64,000 bases of DNA from Marinobacter adhaerens HP15 (GTDB lineage: Bacteria; Pseudomonadota; Gammaproteobacteria; Pseudomonadales; Oleiphilaceae), in the NCBI RefSeq assembly GCF_000166295.1, contig NC_017506.1, positions 2,170,001 to 2,234,000 of the forward strand, written 5' to 3'. This document shows positions 20,465 to 29,548 of the stretch, one piece after another (the first letter of the stretch is position 1; each line of letters starts with the position of its first letter). The notes under the pieces were generated by a model. That model had not been told where the DNA came from. It saw only the letters and a program-made list of their open reading frames with translations, and searched no databases. The position numbers were made by a program, and so were the translations under genes.

Positions 20465-21232
20465 ATGGATACCACTACGATCGTCCTTCTGCTGGCGGCC
20501 ATCGTTACCGTCTCGATTGTCATTATTGTGCTCAGCCAGATGCGGGAACGCGCCCGCATTGAACGGGCGCGCAAGATTACCGCTCAGGAAGACGCCTATA
20601 ACAGGGCCAATCGCCTGCTGACCGAAATTCCAGGCCAATACCTGACAGCCGATCTGAAACTGCTCCTGATTAAACGCATGGAAGAAGCTTGCGCGGAGTT
20701 GGCCGGCCTGAAGTCGAACCTGCCGGTCAAGGAATGGCAGAAGTCCGCTGCAGAACTGAAAACACAGATCGTTGAAAAGCGCGACACCACCACGCCAGTC
20801 AAGATTGATTCCGCGGAAAAGTCGAATTACGTCAAGGAATTGCTTCAGAATCTGTTCAAGATGATTGAAGCCATGCACAAGAGCGGGCGGATTGATTCGG
20901 CCACCGCCAAGAAAAACCTCAAGTATGTGCTCTTCTTGGTCCACAAGACCCACGCGGATCTGCATGTGTTTCAGGCCCGGGATTATGTTCGCCAGAACCA
21001 GATCCGGAAGGCCATTCATGCCTATCACCTGGCCAGTACCGAAATGGGTAAATCCCGCGACAATCCACTTGCCATGAAAGCAGTGAAGAGCTTCCGGACG
21101 CGCATTCAGGAACTTGAGGCCATGAGTGCAGAGGGTAAGGAAAGCCCGCAGGGAGAGTCCAAACTGGACCGTGAGTGGGATACTTTTCTCCACGACGATG
21201 AGTGGAAGAAAAAGGCCGATTACGACGACTGA
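20465..21232 (+). CDS. Membrane-anchored helical protein of unknown function
   Basis: A 255-residue protein I do not recognise. One N-terminal membrane segment (residues 5-24, TIVLLLAAIVTVSIVIIVLS) is followed by a basic stretch and a long, charged, mostly helical cytoplasmic part, with a TPR-like region at about 150-200 (KKNLKYVLFLVHKTHADLHVF, IRKAIHAYHLASTEMG). The C-terminal tail is acidic and ends DYDD. It lies 53 bases before a hybrid histidine kinase on the same strand, so a shared transcript and a link to signalling are plausible but unproven. Confidence 0.75.
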   Translation: MDTTTIVLLLAAIVTVSIVIIVLSQMRERARIERARKITAQEDAYNRANRLLTEIPGQYLTADLKLLLIKRMEEACAELAGLKSNLPVKEWQKSAAELKTQIVEKRDTTTPVKIDSAEKSNYVKELLQNLFKMIEAMHKSGRIDSATAKKNLKYVLFLVHKTHADLHVFQARDYVRQNQIRKAIHAYHLASTEMGKSRDNPLAMKAVKSFRTRIQELEAMSAEGKESPQGESKLDREWDTFLHDDEWKKKADYDD

Positions 21233-21285
21233 AGGTACCGAACGGGTCGCTGTGAGAGGCCCGTCAACAGGGACAGTGCAAACCC

Positions 21286-23613
21286 GTGAGCAACGGCTTC
21301 AAACAACGGCTTTCCTATAGACTGACTCGAGACACGGTCCTCGTTGCCATGGCCCTCGGGCTGGTGCTGAATGTGGTCCAGATTACCCTGGACTACTTTA
21401 GCGCGAAGGATTCCATGGAGAAGGAAATCCATGCGCTGATCGATATCAGCAACAGCCCGGCCTCCCAGATTGCCTACAACATCGACGTCCGTCTGGCGGA
21501 AGAGTTGCTCGACGGCCTGCTTCGCCATCCCGCGACCATTGATGCCCGGATTACCGATAATGACGACGAGACCATGGCAGCATCCAGCAAGAGCAGCCCG
21601 GTCTCGCCCTATCGCTGGGTCAGCGATCTGCTGTTCGGGCCGGATCGCGTATTTCGACAGGAGCTCCGGGTTCCGCAACTTGAGGATCTGCCACTTGGGC
21701 ATCTGATCGTCACCATTGACACCTATCACTATGGGGCGCTCTTCCTCCAACGAGCCGGATACACGCTGATCAGCGGGCTACTGAAAAGCCTGATCCTGTC
21801 TGCAGCTCTCCTTGCCATTTTCTATTTTGTGCTGACCCGTCCCATGCTCAATGTGATCAGCGCACTGAGCCAGGTGCGGGCTACCTCTCCTGAAAAGGTC
21901 AGGCTTCCGATCCCGGCAAACCATCGGGAAGACGAGATCGGGACCATGGTTGGTATCATCAACCAACACCTGGAAACCATCGATTCGAGCCTTGCACAAC
22001 TCCGGCACGCCGAGAGTGCCATGAAAAACTACTCCACCCAGCTTGAGCAGGAGGTGGCGGACCGGACCCGGGAGATCTCCGAAAAGAACGATGCTTTGCA
22101 GCGTGGTAATCGCGCCCTGGTCAAAGCCAAGGAAGATGCAGTTCGCCGGGCGCGGGCAAGGGCCAATTTCCTGGCCAGCATGAGCCATGAGATCCGGACT
22201 CCGCTCAATGGAGTTCTCGGGATGCTCGGCCTGGCACTCGAGGGCGAGCTGGATTCTGCCCAGCGCAACAGGATAGAAATTGCCCTGAACGCCGGTGAAA
22301 GCCTGCTCGGGCTGCTTAACGACATACTGGACATCTCGAAAGTGGAGGCCGGCAAACTCAGTCTGGAAAACATCCCCTTCAGTGTCCGGCACCTGATCGA
22401 AGAGTGCGCGACACTCCATGCCCAACAGGCGCGGCGCAAGCGTATTCACCTGGTCACCGAAATCGATCCGGATCTCCCTGAAGACTTCCTGGGAGACCCG
22501 ACACGGGTACGCCAGGTGCTCAACAACCTCCTGAGCAATGCCATCAAATTCACGGACGAAGGCAGCGTGAAACTAAAGGCAGCCTACTCCGGGGGTAGCC
22601 TGAGAATCGATGTCGTGGATACCGGGATCGGTATGTCTACTGAGGGCCTGCACCGGATTTTCTCACCCTTCTCCCAGGCTGATGCAGAGACCACGCGGCT
22701 TTATGGGGGCACCGGTCTCGGCCTGACGCTCTGCCGTCAACTTGTCGAACGTATGCATGGCCAGATTCTGGTGGACTCCCGGGAGGGCAGCGGCACACAC
22801 TTCACCGTTACCCTGCCCCTGCCGGTTCATGAAGCCAGCGAAGATTATGATCTGCCCCGCGTGGATTCCCGCCTCAAGGACATTGGCATAGCGATGGCAA
22901 TACCACCGGACAACCCACACCGGTCTGCGATCGAAGCCCAACTTCGCAAATGGGGCATCCCGATACGCGGCGCGAGCAGACACCCGGATGGAATTCTTCT
23001 TGCCCTTGCCAACGCCGGAGACGAAGAAACCCTGGCATTCGCCGACAACTGGCAAGGCGCAGGCGTCGTACTGGTGGACTCTTCCGGCACCCTGCCCCCT
23101 GCCCTGGGGCAGCAACAGCTGCTCTCGTTGCCATTGCGTCGGGATGAATTGCTACGTTGCCTGCTTCTGGCCGCAGGGCTGCTGGACAGCGAGGAACAAA
23201 CGGCCAACGCCGTGGAAGACGATGAGCAAACCGGCACGGAGGCTTCCCTGAAAATCCTTCTGGTGGAGGACAATCAGGTCAACCAGATGGTGGCCGTCAG
23301 CCTGCTCAAGAAACTCGGCCATCGCACAGATCACGCAGAGAACGGCCTCAAGGCCATACAAGCACTGGAAAACAACCACTATGACCTGGTGCTGATGGAT
23401 TGCCAGATGCCGGTTATGGACGGCTACGAAGCTACACAGAGGATTCGGCAAAACCCGGAATGGAAAGAACTGCCGATCATCGCTGTTACCGCAAATGTGA
23501 TGCAGGGCGACCGCGAGGACTGCCTCGCCTCAGGCATGAACGACTACATTACCAAGCCGTACAAGCGCGAAGAGCTCAGGACGGTCATCGACCGCTGGCG
23601 CCCCGCGATTTGA
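21286..23613 (+). CDS. Membrane hybrid sensor histidine kinase with receiver domain
   Basis: A 775-residue two-component kinase starting at GTG. Membrane segments at about 16-35 and 160-183 enclose a periplasmic sensor domain of unknown ligand. HAMP follows (about 184-236), then a coiled coil, HisKA with His301 (SMSHEIRTPLNG), and HATPase with VLNNLLSNAIKFT, DTGIGM and GTGLGL. Residues about 530-630 look like a degenerate receiver lacking a clear acceptor Asp. A full receiver ends the protein with Asp705 (LMDCQMPVMDG) and Lys in ITKPY. No Hpt domain or separate response regulator is adjacent. Confidence 0.92.
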   Translation: MSNGFKQRLSYRLTRDTVLVAMALGLVLNVVQITLDYFSAKDSMEKEIHALIDISNSPASQIAYNIDVRLAEELLDGLLRHPATIDARITDNDDETMAASSKSSPVSPYRWVSDLLFGPDRVFRQELRVPQLEDLPLGHLIVTIDTYHYGALFLQRAGYTLISGLLKSLILSAALLAIFYFVLTRPMLNVISALSQVRATSPEKVRLPIPANHREDEIGTMVGIINQHLETIDSSLAQLRHAESAMKNYSTQLEQEVADRTREISEKNDALQRGNRALVKAKEDAVRRARARANFLASMSHEIRTPLNGVLGMLGLALEGELDSAQRNRIEIALNAGESLLGLLNDILDISKVEAGKLSLENIPFSVRHLIEECATLHAQQARRKRIHLVTEIDPDLPEDFLGDPTRVRQVLNNLLSNAIKFTDEGSVKLKAAYSGGSLRIDVVDTGIGMSTEGLHRIFSPFSQADAETTRLYGGTGLGLTLCRQLVERMHGQILVDSREGSGTHFTVTLPLPVHEASEDYDLPRVDSRLKDIGIAMAIPPDNPHRSAIEAQLRKWGIPIRGASRHPDGILLALANAGDEETLAFADNWQGAGVVLVDSSGTLPPALGQQQLLSLPLRRDELLRCLLLAAGLLDSEEQTANAVEDDEQTGTEASLKILLVEDNQVNQMVAVSLLKKLGHRTDHAENGLKAIQALENNHYDLVLMDCQMPVMDGYEATQRIRQNPEWKELPIIAVTANVMQGDREDCLASGMNDYITKPYKREELRTVIDRWRPAI

Positions 23614-23622
23614 CCGCGGCCT

Positions 23623-24114
23623 TCAGGCCGGTAACAGTTTCTCGATGTCGGCCCGAATATCCTCCGGCTTGGTTGTAGGCGGATAGCGACGGACTACCTT
23701 GCCATCGGGAGCTACCAGGAACTTGGTGAAGTTCCACTTGACCTTTTCCGACCCCATCAGTCCCTTGGCTTCACGCTTGAGAAAACGAAACAGTGGGTGT
23801 GCGCCATCACCGTTGACTTCGACCTTGGAAAACATGGGGAAGTCGACCCCGTAGTTGAGACTGCAGAACTGGCTAATTGCATCCTCGTCGCCCGGGTCCT
23901 GATTAAGGAACTGGTTGCAGGGAAAACCCAGAACCTCAAACCCCTTACTCCCCAATTCGTTGTGCAGGGACTGCAGGCCTTCGAATTGCGGTGTGAAACC
24001 ACATTTACTCGCGGTATTCACGATCAGGAGCACCTTGCCCCGGTACTCTGCCATGCTTTGTTCATTACCCTTGATATCCCTTACCGTAAAATCGTAGACC
24101 GTCTCGCCTGCCAT
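23623..24114 (-). CDS. Glutathione peroxidase family protein (cysteine type)
   Basis: A 163-residue peroxide-reducing enzyme of the GPx fold. The catalytic Cys38 sits in NTASKCGFTPQ, with the conserved Gln in FEGLQ and the W-N pair in VKWNFTKFLV. The active-site residue is a normal cysteine codon, not a UGA selenocysteine. Such bacterial enzymes usually accept electrons from thioredoxin or glutathione. The ATG at 24114 is chosen because MAGETVYDFTVRDIKG aligns with family starts. It converges on the histidine kinase gene with nine bases between the stops. Confidence 0.92.
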   Translation of the reverse strand: MAGETVYDFTVRDIKGNEQSMAEYRGKVLLIVNTASKCGFTPQFEGLQSLHNELGSKGFEVLGFPCNQFLNQDPGDEDAISQFCSLNYGVDFPMFSKVEVNGDGAHPLFRFLKREAKGLMGSEKVKWNFTKFLVAPDGKVVRRYPPTTKPEDIRADIEKLLPA

Positions 24115-24277
24115 GAAGCTCTCCCTTCGATGTTTGTGTTCGTCGTGACTCCATTGTTCACAACACAGACCAAAAAACCATGGCAATGCAGGCTCTACGG
24201 CGATCATTTTTAAAAACCGGTTCAGGTTTGTGTGCTAAATCTGCCTTAACACGACACAATTCATCATAATTCCCCTG

Positions 24278-24305
24278 TTGCCGCAGGGCCTCGCTCCGCT
24301 AGAAT
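24278..24305 (+). promoter_or_regulatory. Candidate alaA promoter
   Basis: TTGCCG (24278-24283) and TAGAAT (24300-24305) are separated by 16 bases, 61 bases upstream of the alaA start. The rest of the 24115-24366 gap holds nothing else I can name. Confidence 0.4.
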
Positions 24306-24366
24306 AAAGGCCTCTCGTATTGGCAGGTGCCATTTTTCGATCTCAAAAGAAGGACGTCCGGGTCTT

Positions 24367-25581
24367 ATGCAGAACTACTACAAATCCGCCAAGCTGGATA
24401 ACGTGTGTTATGAAATCCGTGGCGTGGTTCTGCGGGAGGCACGCCGGCTAGAGGAAGAGGGTCACCGGGTACTCAAGCTTAATATTGGCAACCCTGCAGC
24501 GTTCGAACTGGATGTCCCGGAAGAAATCCAGCAGGACGTCATCTACAACATGCACCAGGCCCAGGGCTATGTGGAGTCGAAGGGGTTGTTCTCCGCCCGC
24601 AAGGCGGTCATGCACTACTGCCAGCAGCGGGGTATCGACAAGGTCGATATCGACGATATTTTCCTGGGTAACGGCGTCAGCGAGTTGATCGTTATGACGA
24701 TGCAGGCCATGTTGAATACCGGCGACGAAGTCCTGATCCCGGCCCCCGACTACCCCTTGTGGACCGCAGCCGTCACACTTTCCAGCGGCAAGCCCGTGCA
24801 CTATCGCTGCGACGAACAGCAGGACTGGTTTCCGGATATTGACGATATCCGCAAGAAGATCACCCGGCGGACCCGTGCCATTGTTCTGATCAACCCCAAC
24901 AACCCGACCGGGGCCGTGTATTCAAAGGAGCTTCTCGAGCAGGTCATCGAACTGGCCCGCAAGCACAACCTGATTATTCTGTCGGACGAGATTTACGACA
25001 AGATCCTTTATGACGGTACCCAGCACATCTCGACCGCCTCGCTGGCCGACGACGTGCTGTTCTTTACCTATAACGGCCTGTCCAAGAATTACCGGGCAGC
25101 GGGTTACCGCTCGGGCTGGATGATCGTCAGTGGCGCAAAACACCGGGCGAAAGATCTGATCGAAGGCATCGACATGCTCTCGAATATGCGCCTGTGTGCC
25201 AACGTTCCGGCCCAACTGGCCATTCAGACAGCCCTGGGAGGCTACCAGTCCATCAACGATCTGGTGGCGCCAGGCGGGCGGCTCTACGAGCAAAGGGAAA
25301 CCGCCTGGCGCATGCTTAACGACATTCCGGGCGTGAGCTGCGTCAAACCCCAGGGTGCGCTTTACCTGTTTCCGAAACTGGACCCCAAGCACTTCCCTAT
25401 CGTGAACGACGAGAAACTGGTTCTGGACCTGCTGTTGCAAGAGAAAATCCTCTTGGTGCAGGGGTCGGCCTTCAATATCGATGACAGGCAGCACCTGAGA
25501 GTCGTGTTCCTGCCCAGGGAAGATACCCTCGAGGATGCCATGGGCCGGCTCGGCAATTTCCTTGGCCAATACCAGCAATAA
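24367..25581 (+). CDS. alaA: Alanine-synthesising aminotransferase AlaA
   Basis: PLP-dependent class I aminotransferase that makes alanine from pyruvate and glutamate. The 404 residues align closely in memory with E. coli AlaA: SAKLDNVCYEIRG, RLEEEGHRVLKLNIGNPA, GNGVSELIVMTMQAML, PAPDYPLWTAAVTLSSGK, NPNNPTGAVYSKELL, and the PLP-binding lysine in NGLSKNYRAAGYRSGW. The gene is followed after 11 bases by a small unrecognised gene in the same direction. Confidence 0.94.
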   Translation: MQNYYKSAKLDNVCYEIRGVVLREARRLEEEGHRVLKLNIGNPAAFELDVPEEIQQDVIYNMHQAQGYVESKGLFSARKAVMHYCQQRGIDKVDIDDIFLGNGVSELIVMTMQAMLNTGDEVLIPAPDYPLWTAAVTLSSGKPVHYRCDEQQDWFPDIDDIRKKITRRTRAIVLINPNNPTGAVYSKELLEQVIELARKHNLIILSDEIYDKILYDGTQHISTASLADDVLFFTYNGLSKNYRAAGYRSGWMIVSGAKHRAKDLIEGIDMLSNMRLCANVPAQLAIQTALGGYQSINDLVAPGGRLYEQRETAWRMLNDIPGVSCVKPQGALYLFPKLDPKHFPIVNDEKLVLDLLLQEKILLVQGSAFNIDDRQHLRVVFLPREDTLEDAMGRLGNFLGQYQQ

Positions 25582-25592
25582 CGGGGAAAACC

Positions 25593-26063
25593 ATGGCGGA
25601 TATTCACGTCGAGGAATTCTACAAGGATGCGGCCATTGCCCTGGTGCAGTTGTATGGCGCCTTTCCCAGGCGCATCAACCTGTTTGTCGAGGACATTGCC
25701 GGCTCGGATGAGCCGGACGAATTTGGCCTGCACAGCAAGCGACACATGGCCTGTTTCGGCGCCCTGCTCTGGCTCGCAGAGGAAGGCCTGCTCCGGTACG
25801 TCGACACCATCCGCCAGGAGGCTCTGGACCAAGCGGTTCTGACCAGAGACGCCTTTATCCGCCTGAGCGCACCGGCGCCAGAGACTCTGACCAGCGAATT
25901 CGGAATCCCCGAGGAAACGGCTGCCGGTAATCTGCCCCCTTCCGTTCAGGAGGATCTTTCCACTCACATCCACCTGATTCGCAGGGCGCTGCGCGGGGGG
26001 AACTCCGCCCGAATCAGCCAGATCATGCAGGCAACCTTTTTTGCCGACCGCGGCAATTATTAA
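25593..26063 (+). CDS. Conserved-looking protein of unknown function
   Basis: A 156-residue soluble, helix-rich protein without signal peptide or membrane segment. The first half (FYKDAAIALVQLYGAFPRRI, LHSKRHMACFGALLWLAEEGLLRY) looks like a compact helical, possibly winged-helix domain. The C-terminal half ends with IHLIRRALRGGNSARISQIM. I cannot name a family. It starts 11 bases after alaA with its own ribosome site (GGGGAAAACC) and precedes htpX by 95 bases. Confidence 0.72.
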   Translation: MADIHVEEFYKDAAIALVQLYGAFPRRINLFVEDIAGSDEPDEFGLHSKRHMACFGALLWLAEEGLLRYVDTIRQEALDQAVLTRDAFIRLSAPAPETLTSEFGIPEETAAGNLPPSVQEDLSTHIHLIRRALRGGNSARISQIMQATFFADRGNY

Positions 26064-26078
26064 ATCACCGTAAGCTCA

Positions 26079-26108
26079 TTGATTGATTGAACCGCGACCG
26101 CATATAAC
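26079..26108 (+). promoter_or_regulatory. Candidate htpX promoter
   Basis: TTGATT (26079-26084) and TATAAC (26103-26108) with an 18-base spacer resemble a sigma-70 promoter. E. coli htpX is under CpxR and heat-shock control; I saw no convincing sigma-32 or CpxR site here. Confidence 0.35.
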
Positions 26109-26158
26109 GGTCTGAATAGCGGCTTTATTTTCTTTGACGAACTGATCAGGGCACCAAC

Positions 26159-27040
26159 ATGCGTATTCTGCTGTTTCTGGCAACCAACCTTGCTGTCATC
26201 CTTGTCGCGAGCTTTACACTGCGGCTGTTGGGCGTGGATAGCTACCTTGCCCAGAATGGTATTCAGTATGGCTCTTTGCTGGCCTTCGCGGCGGTCTTCG
26301 GATTTGCCGGCGCCATCGTGTCTCTACTGATATCCAAACGAATGGCCAAGTGGAGCACCAGGGCCCGGGTTATTGATGCCCCGAGAACACCTGCCGAGCG
26401 CTGGCTGGTTGATACCGTAGCCGAGTTGGCGAAGAACGCCGGTATCGGAATGCCGGAGGTGGCTATTTTCCCGGCTTCCCAATCCAACGCCTTCGCAACG
26501 GGCTGGAACAAGAACGATGCCCTGGTCGCCGTCAGCGAGGGCCTTTTGCATCGCTTCAACAAGGACGAAATCCGGGCAGTTCTGGGCCACGAAATCGGCC
26601 ACGTGGCCAATGGCGACATGGTGACCCTGGCTCTGATTCAGGGCGTGGTGAACACGTTCGTGATCTTCGCCTCCCGGGTCATCGGTTCGTTTGTTGACCG
26701 GGTGATATTCAAGAACGAAAGTGGGCATGGCCTTGGGTTTTTCGCCGTCAGCATCGTTGCCGAGATTGTCCTGGGCATTCTGGCCAGCACGATCGTGTTC
26801 TGGTTCTCCCGCCGGCGGGAATTCCGGGCCGACATCGCTGGCGCCCAACTGGCGGGGCGCACAGCCATGATCAGCGCGCTTGCAAGACTGAAACAGGAAA
26901 GTGAAGTGCCGGATCAGATGCCGGATTCGCTCCAGGCATTCGGCATCAATCGCGGAGCCCGGGGCGGCCTGAGCGCCCTGTTTATGACGCATCCGCCCCT
27001 GGAAGACCGGATACAGGCATTGCAGCACGCCAAGCTGTAA
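26159..27040 (+). CDS. htpX: Membrane zinc protease HtpX
   Basis: Inner-membrane metalloprotease (M48) that degrades misfolded membrane proteins together with FtsH. The 293 residues have two N-terminal membrane segments (about 4-24 and 36-58), the zinc site [10 protein letters not shown] near 141-150 with the downstream glutamate in [13 protein letters not shown] (about 221), and two further hydrophobic segments around 155-215. A strong terminator follows directly. Confidence 0.96.
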   Translation: MRILLFLATNLAVILVASFTLRLLGVDSYLAQNGIQYGSLLAFAAVFGFAGAIVSLLISKRMAKWSTRARVIDAPRTPAERWLVDTVAELAKNAGIGMPEVAIFPASQSNAFATGWNKNDALVAVSEGLLHRFNKDEIRAVLGHEIGHVANGDMVTLALIQGVVNTFVIFASRVIGSFVDRVIFKNESGHGLGFFAVSIVAEIVLGILASTIVFWFSRRREFRADIAGAQLAGRTAMISALARLKQESEVPDQMPDSLQAFGINRGARGGLSALFMTHPPLEDRIQALQHAKL

Positions 27041-27069
27041 AAAAACGGGGCCCGAGGGCCCCGTTTTTT
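27039..27069. terminator. Bidirectional terminator between htpX and pdxB
   Basis: CGGGGCC-CGAG-GGCCCCG stem flanked by A on the left and T on the right, so it can stop both converging transcripts. Confidence 0.9.
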
Positions 27070-27089
27070 GTTGTACAGGTGAGACTCGT

Positions 27090-28241
27090 TCAGATTTTCA
27101 ACTTAAACCCAATGGCCCGGAAACTGTCCTGCAGCGATTTGCTGGTGCCCTTGAGCTGAATCTTGAGACTGGAACACTCCCGACGGACCGGGTAATCACG
27201 ACGGAGCCTGTCAAAAGCCGCACCTCGCTCTTCAACGGATCCGGTCATGGCATTCCGCAGCCGGGCATCGTCGGGACGAGGGTCATAGCAAGCCCTCAGC
27301 GCAATGCGGATGGCATCGTCTTCGTCGGCCGAGCTGGTAAAGGAAATCTTGCTGAGCGCCGGCTCGGGTAAAAACTGGCCGGCTTTCTTGCGAACCGGCA
27401 AGCCCAGAAACTGGCTAAGCGCCTGGTAGATCATTTCCGTCCCCTGAACCTTGCCTTCGAGGCTGTATCCGGCGATGTGCGGTGTCGCCAACCAGACCCG
27501 GTCAACCAGTTCGGGGTGAATCCTCGGCTCCTGTTCCCAGACATCCAGCGCCACGGTCGGCGCGTTACCCTGGTCAAGCCGGGCCAGCAATGCTGACGAG
27601 TCGATGACTTCTCCACGACCAGCATTGATAAGGAGCTGATTTGCGCCCAGAGCCTCAAGCTCGGGATGACCAATCATATGCAGCGTGGGATGGTCCCCTT
27701 CTCGCGTCAAAGGTGTGTGCAGGGACACCACATCACACTTCATGGCCTCTTCCAGCGACACAAACTCCTGATCTTCCTCTTCCCGATCCGCCCTGGGCGG
27801 ATCACAGAGGCGCACATCAAATCCAAGGCGCTCCAGTTTGTGGGCCAATTCACCACCGACATTGCCGACCCCGACAATACCAACACTGAGCTGGGACCAG
27901 TCAGCAAGGCCACGCCGCTCCGCATGCAGCGAGAGCACAGACAACACGTACTCGGCAACACTGTTGGCGTTGCAGCCCGGCGCCGCCGAGAAGCGAATAC
28001 CCGCGGCCTCGAGCCAGTCGAGATCGACATGGTCGGTACCGATGGTGGTTGTGCCAACAAACCGAACCCGACTGCCCTCCAGGAGCTCACGATTTACCCT
28101 GGTGACGGAACGAACCAGCACGATATCGGCATCCCGGACATCCTCGTTCGACATGGAACGGCCGGATACCCGGCGAATCTCGCCGATATCGCCGAAAAAG
28201 GAATCCAGTAAGGGAATGTTTTCGTCTGCTACGATCAACAT
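27090..28241 (-). CDS. pdxB: 4-phosphoerythronate dehydrogenase PdxB
   Basis: NAD-dependent second step of pyridoxal phosphate synthesis, oxidising 4-phosphoerythronate. The 383 residues begin MLIVADENIPLLDSFFG, carry VGTTTIGTDHVDLDWLE, the Rossmann motif GIVGVGNVGGELAHKLE, and the catalytic region ATPHIAGYSLEGKVQGTEM, which is specific to PdxB within the D-2-hydroxyacid dehydrogenases. The C-terminal 100 residues form the dimerisation domain. It lies 17 bases downstream of rhlB on the same strand. Confidence 0.94.
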   Translation of the reverse strand: MLIVADENIPLLDSFFGDIGEIRRVSGRSMSNEDVRDADIVLVRSVTRVNRELLEGSRVRFVGTTTIGTDHVDLDWLEAAGIRFSAAPGCNANSVAEYVLSVLSLHAERRGLADWSQLSVGIVGVGNVGGELAHKLERLGFDVRLCDPPRADREEEDQEFVSLEEAMKCDVVSLHTPLTREGDHPTLHMIGHPELEALGANQLLINAGRGEVIDSSALLARLDQGNAPTVALDVWEQEPRIHPELVDRVWLATPHIAGYSLEGKVQGTEMIYQALSQFLGLPVRKKAGQFLPEPALSKISFTSSADEDDAIRIALRACYDPRPDDARLRNAMTGSVEERGAAFDRLRRDYPVRRECSSLKIQLKGTSKSLQDSFRAIGFKLKI

Positions 28242-28258
28242 GATGATATTCGGCCCTG

Positions 28259-29542
28259 TCAGTTCCTGCGCTGACGCTGATTGCGCCCACCCTGACCACG
28301 TCCACCGCCACCCTGCGGGCGACGACCGCGCTTGCGGGTAATTGGCGGATTGTCCATCGGCGCCATGAGCGCTTCATCGGGCACGGCAGTCTTCAGCTTC
28401 TGGCTGATGTAGGTTTCGATGGCGGGAAGCGCGAACGAGTCATCCTCACCGGCAAAACTGATGGAAACCCCGTGTTTGCCAGCCCTGCCTGTGCGGCCAA
28501 TCCGGTGCACATAATCTTCGGCATTATCAGGCAGATTGTAGTTGAAAACGTGAGTGACGCCGTTGACGTGAATACCACGGCCAGCCACATCGGTGGCCAC
28601 CAGGACCTGGATGCTGCCTTTTTTGAACTGGTCCAGGGTTTTGAGGCGCTTGTTCTGGGCTATTTCGCCTGACATCAGGGCAACTTTGACGCCCTGATTC
28701 CTCAGATCTTCTTCCAGGTCGCGGCACTGATCCCGGCGGTTGGCAAATACCAGCGCCTTTTCCACTTCCGGCCGCTTCAGGAAATTGACGAGCACCGGCA
28801 GCTTTTCATCGTCGCCCACCAGGTAGACGGTCTGCTCAACCCGCTCCGCCGTTTTTTGCTCCGGTTCAATTTCGACAAACTCCGCGTTGCTGGTCCACAT
28901 GGAGGCGAGGTTCAGCACGTCCTGATTGAACGTGGCACTGAACAGCAGGGTCTGGCGCTCCTCTTTGGGTGTGCATTTGCGGATAATGCGCTTCACATCG
29001 GGAATGAAGCCCATGTCTAGCATGCGATCAGCCTCATCAAGGATCAGGATGTCGAGCTGGTCCAGAAACACGTCCTGGGATCCGAGAAAATCGATCAGAC
29101 GGCCCGGGGTAGCAACAAGGATGTCGACGATCTCATTCTGCAGCTGATCGCGCTGCTTGTCATAGTTCATGCCACCGACAACGGTTACTACGTTGTGGCC
29201 GGTATGCTGGCACAGTTGCTCAGCGTCTTTCGCGATCTGCATCGCCAGTTCCCGGGTGGGCGCCAGAGCCAGAACCCTCGGCTCGGAGGCAAAACGCTCC
29301 TTTTCGGGAATCGGGGTTTCCAGCAAACTCTGGATCGCCGTAATCAGAAACGCAGCGGTTTTGCCGGTGCCGGTCTGCGCCTGACCAATCAGATCTTCGC
29401 AGGCCAGTGTCCAGGGCAGTGTTTCGGCCTGAATGGGTGTGCAGTATTCAAAACCAATGGCCGTAATGGCATCCAGCAAACGTTTGTCGAGGTTCAGATC
29501 GCTGAATCTCAGATCGCCGGTGTGTTTTGGGTCAGATGTCAT
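28259..29542 (-). CDS. rhlB: DEAD-box RNA helicase RhlB
   Basis: ATP-dependent RNA helicase associated with the RNA degradosome in E. coli. The 427 residues contain the Q motif (FEYCTPIQAETLP), Walker A AQTGTGKTA, PTRELAMQ, the DEAD box LDEADRMLDMGF, SATFN, VATDVAGRGIHV and HRIGRTGRAG. The C-terminal 40 residues are basic and glycine/arginine rich, likely for RNA contact. RhlB is favoured over RhlE by the start (LNLDKRLLDAI) and length. Confidence 0.9.
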   Translation of the reverse strand: MTSDPKHTGDLRFSDLNLDKRLLDAITAIGFEYCTPIQAETLPWTLACEDLIGQAQTGTGKTAAFLITAIQSLLETPIPEKERFASEPRVLALAPTRELAMQIAKDAEQLCQHTGHNVVTVVGGMNYDKQRDQLQNEIVDILVATPGRLIDFLGSQDVFLDQLDILILDEADRMLDMGFIPDVKRIIRKCTPKEERQTLLFSATFNQDVLNLASMWTSNAEFVEIEPEQKTAERVEQTVYLVGDDEKLPVLVNFLKRPEVEKALVFANRRDQCRDLEEDLRNQGVKVALMSGEIAQNKRLKTLDQFKKGSIQVLVATDVAGRGIHVNGVTHVFNYNLPDNAEDYVHRIGRTGRAGKHGVSISFAGEDDSFALPAIETYISQKLKTAVPDEALMAPMDNPPITRKRGRRPQGGGGRGQGGRNQRQRRN

Positions 29543-29548
29543 AAAGTC

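Noticed and set aside
23623..24114. Possible selenocysteine glutathione peroxidase
   Set aside because: The active-site residue is encoded by a cysteine codon and there is no in-frame UGA.
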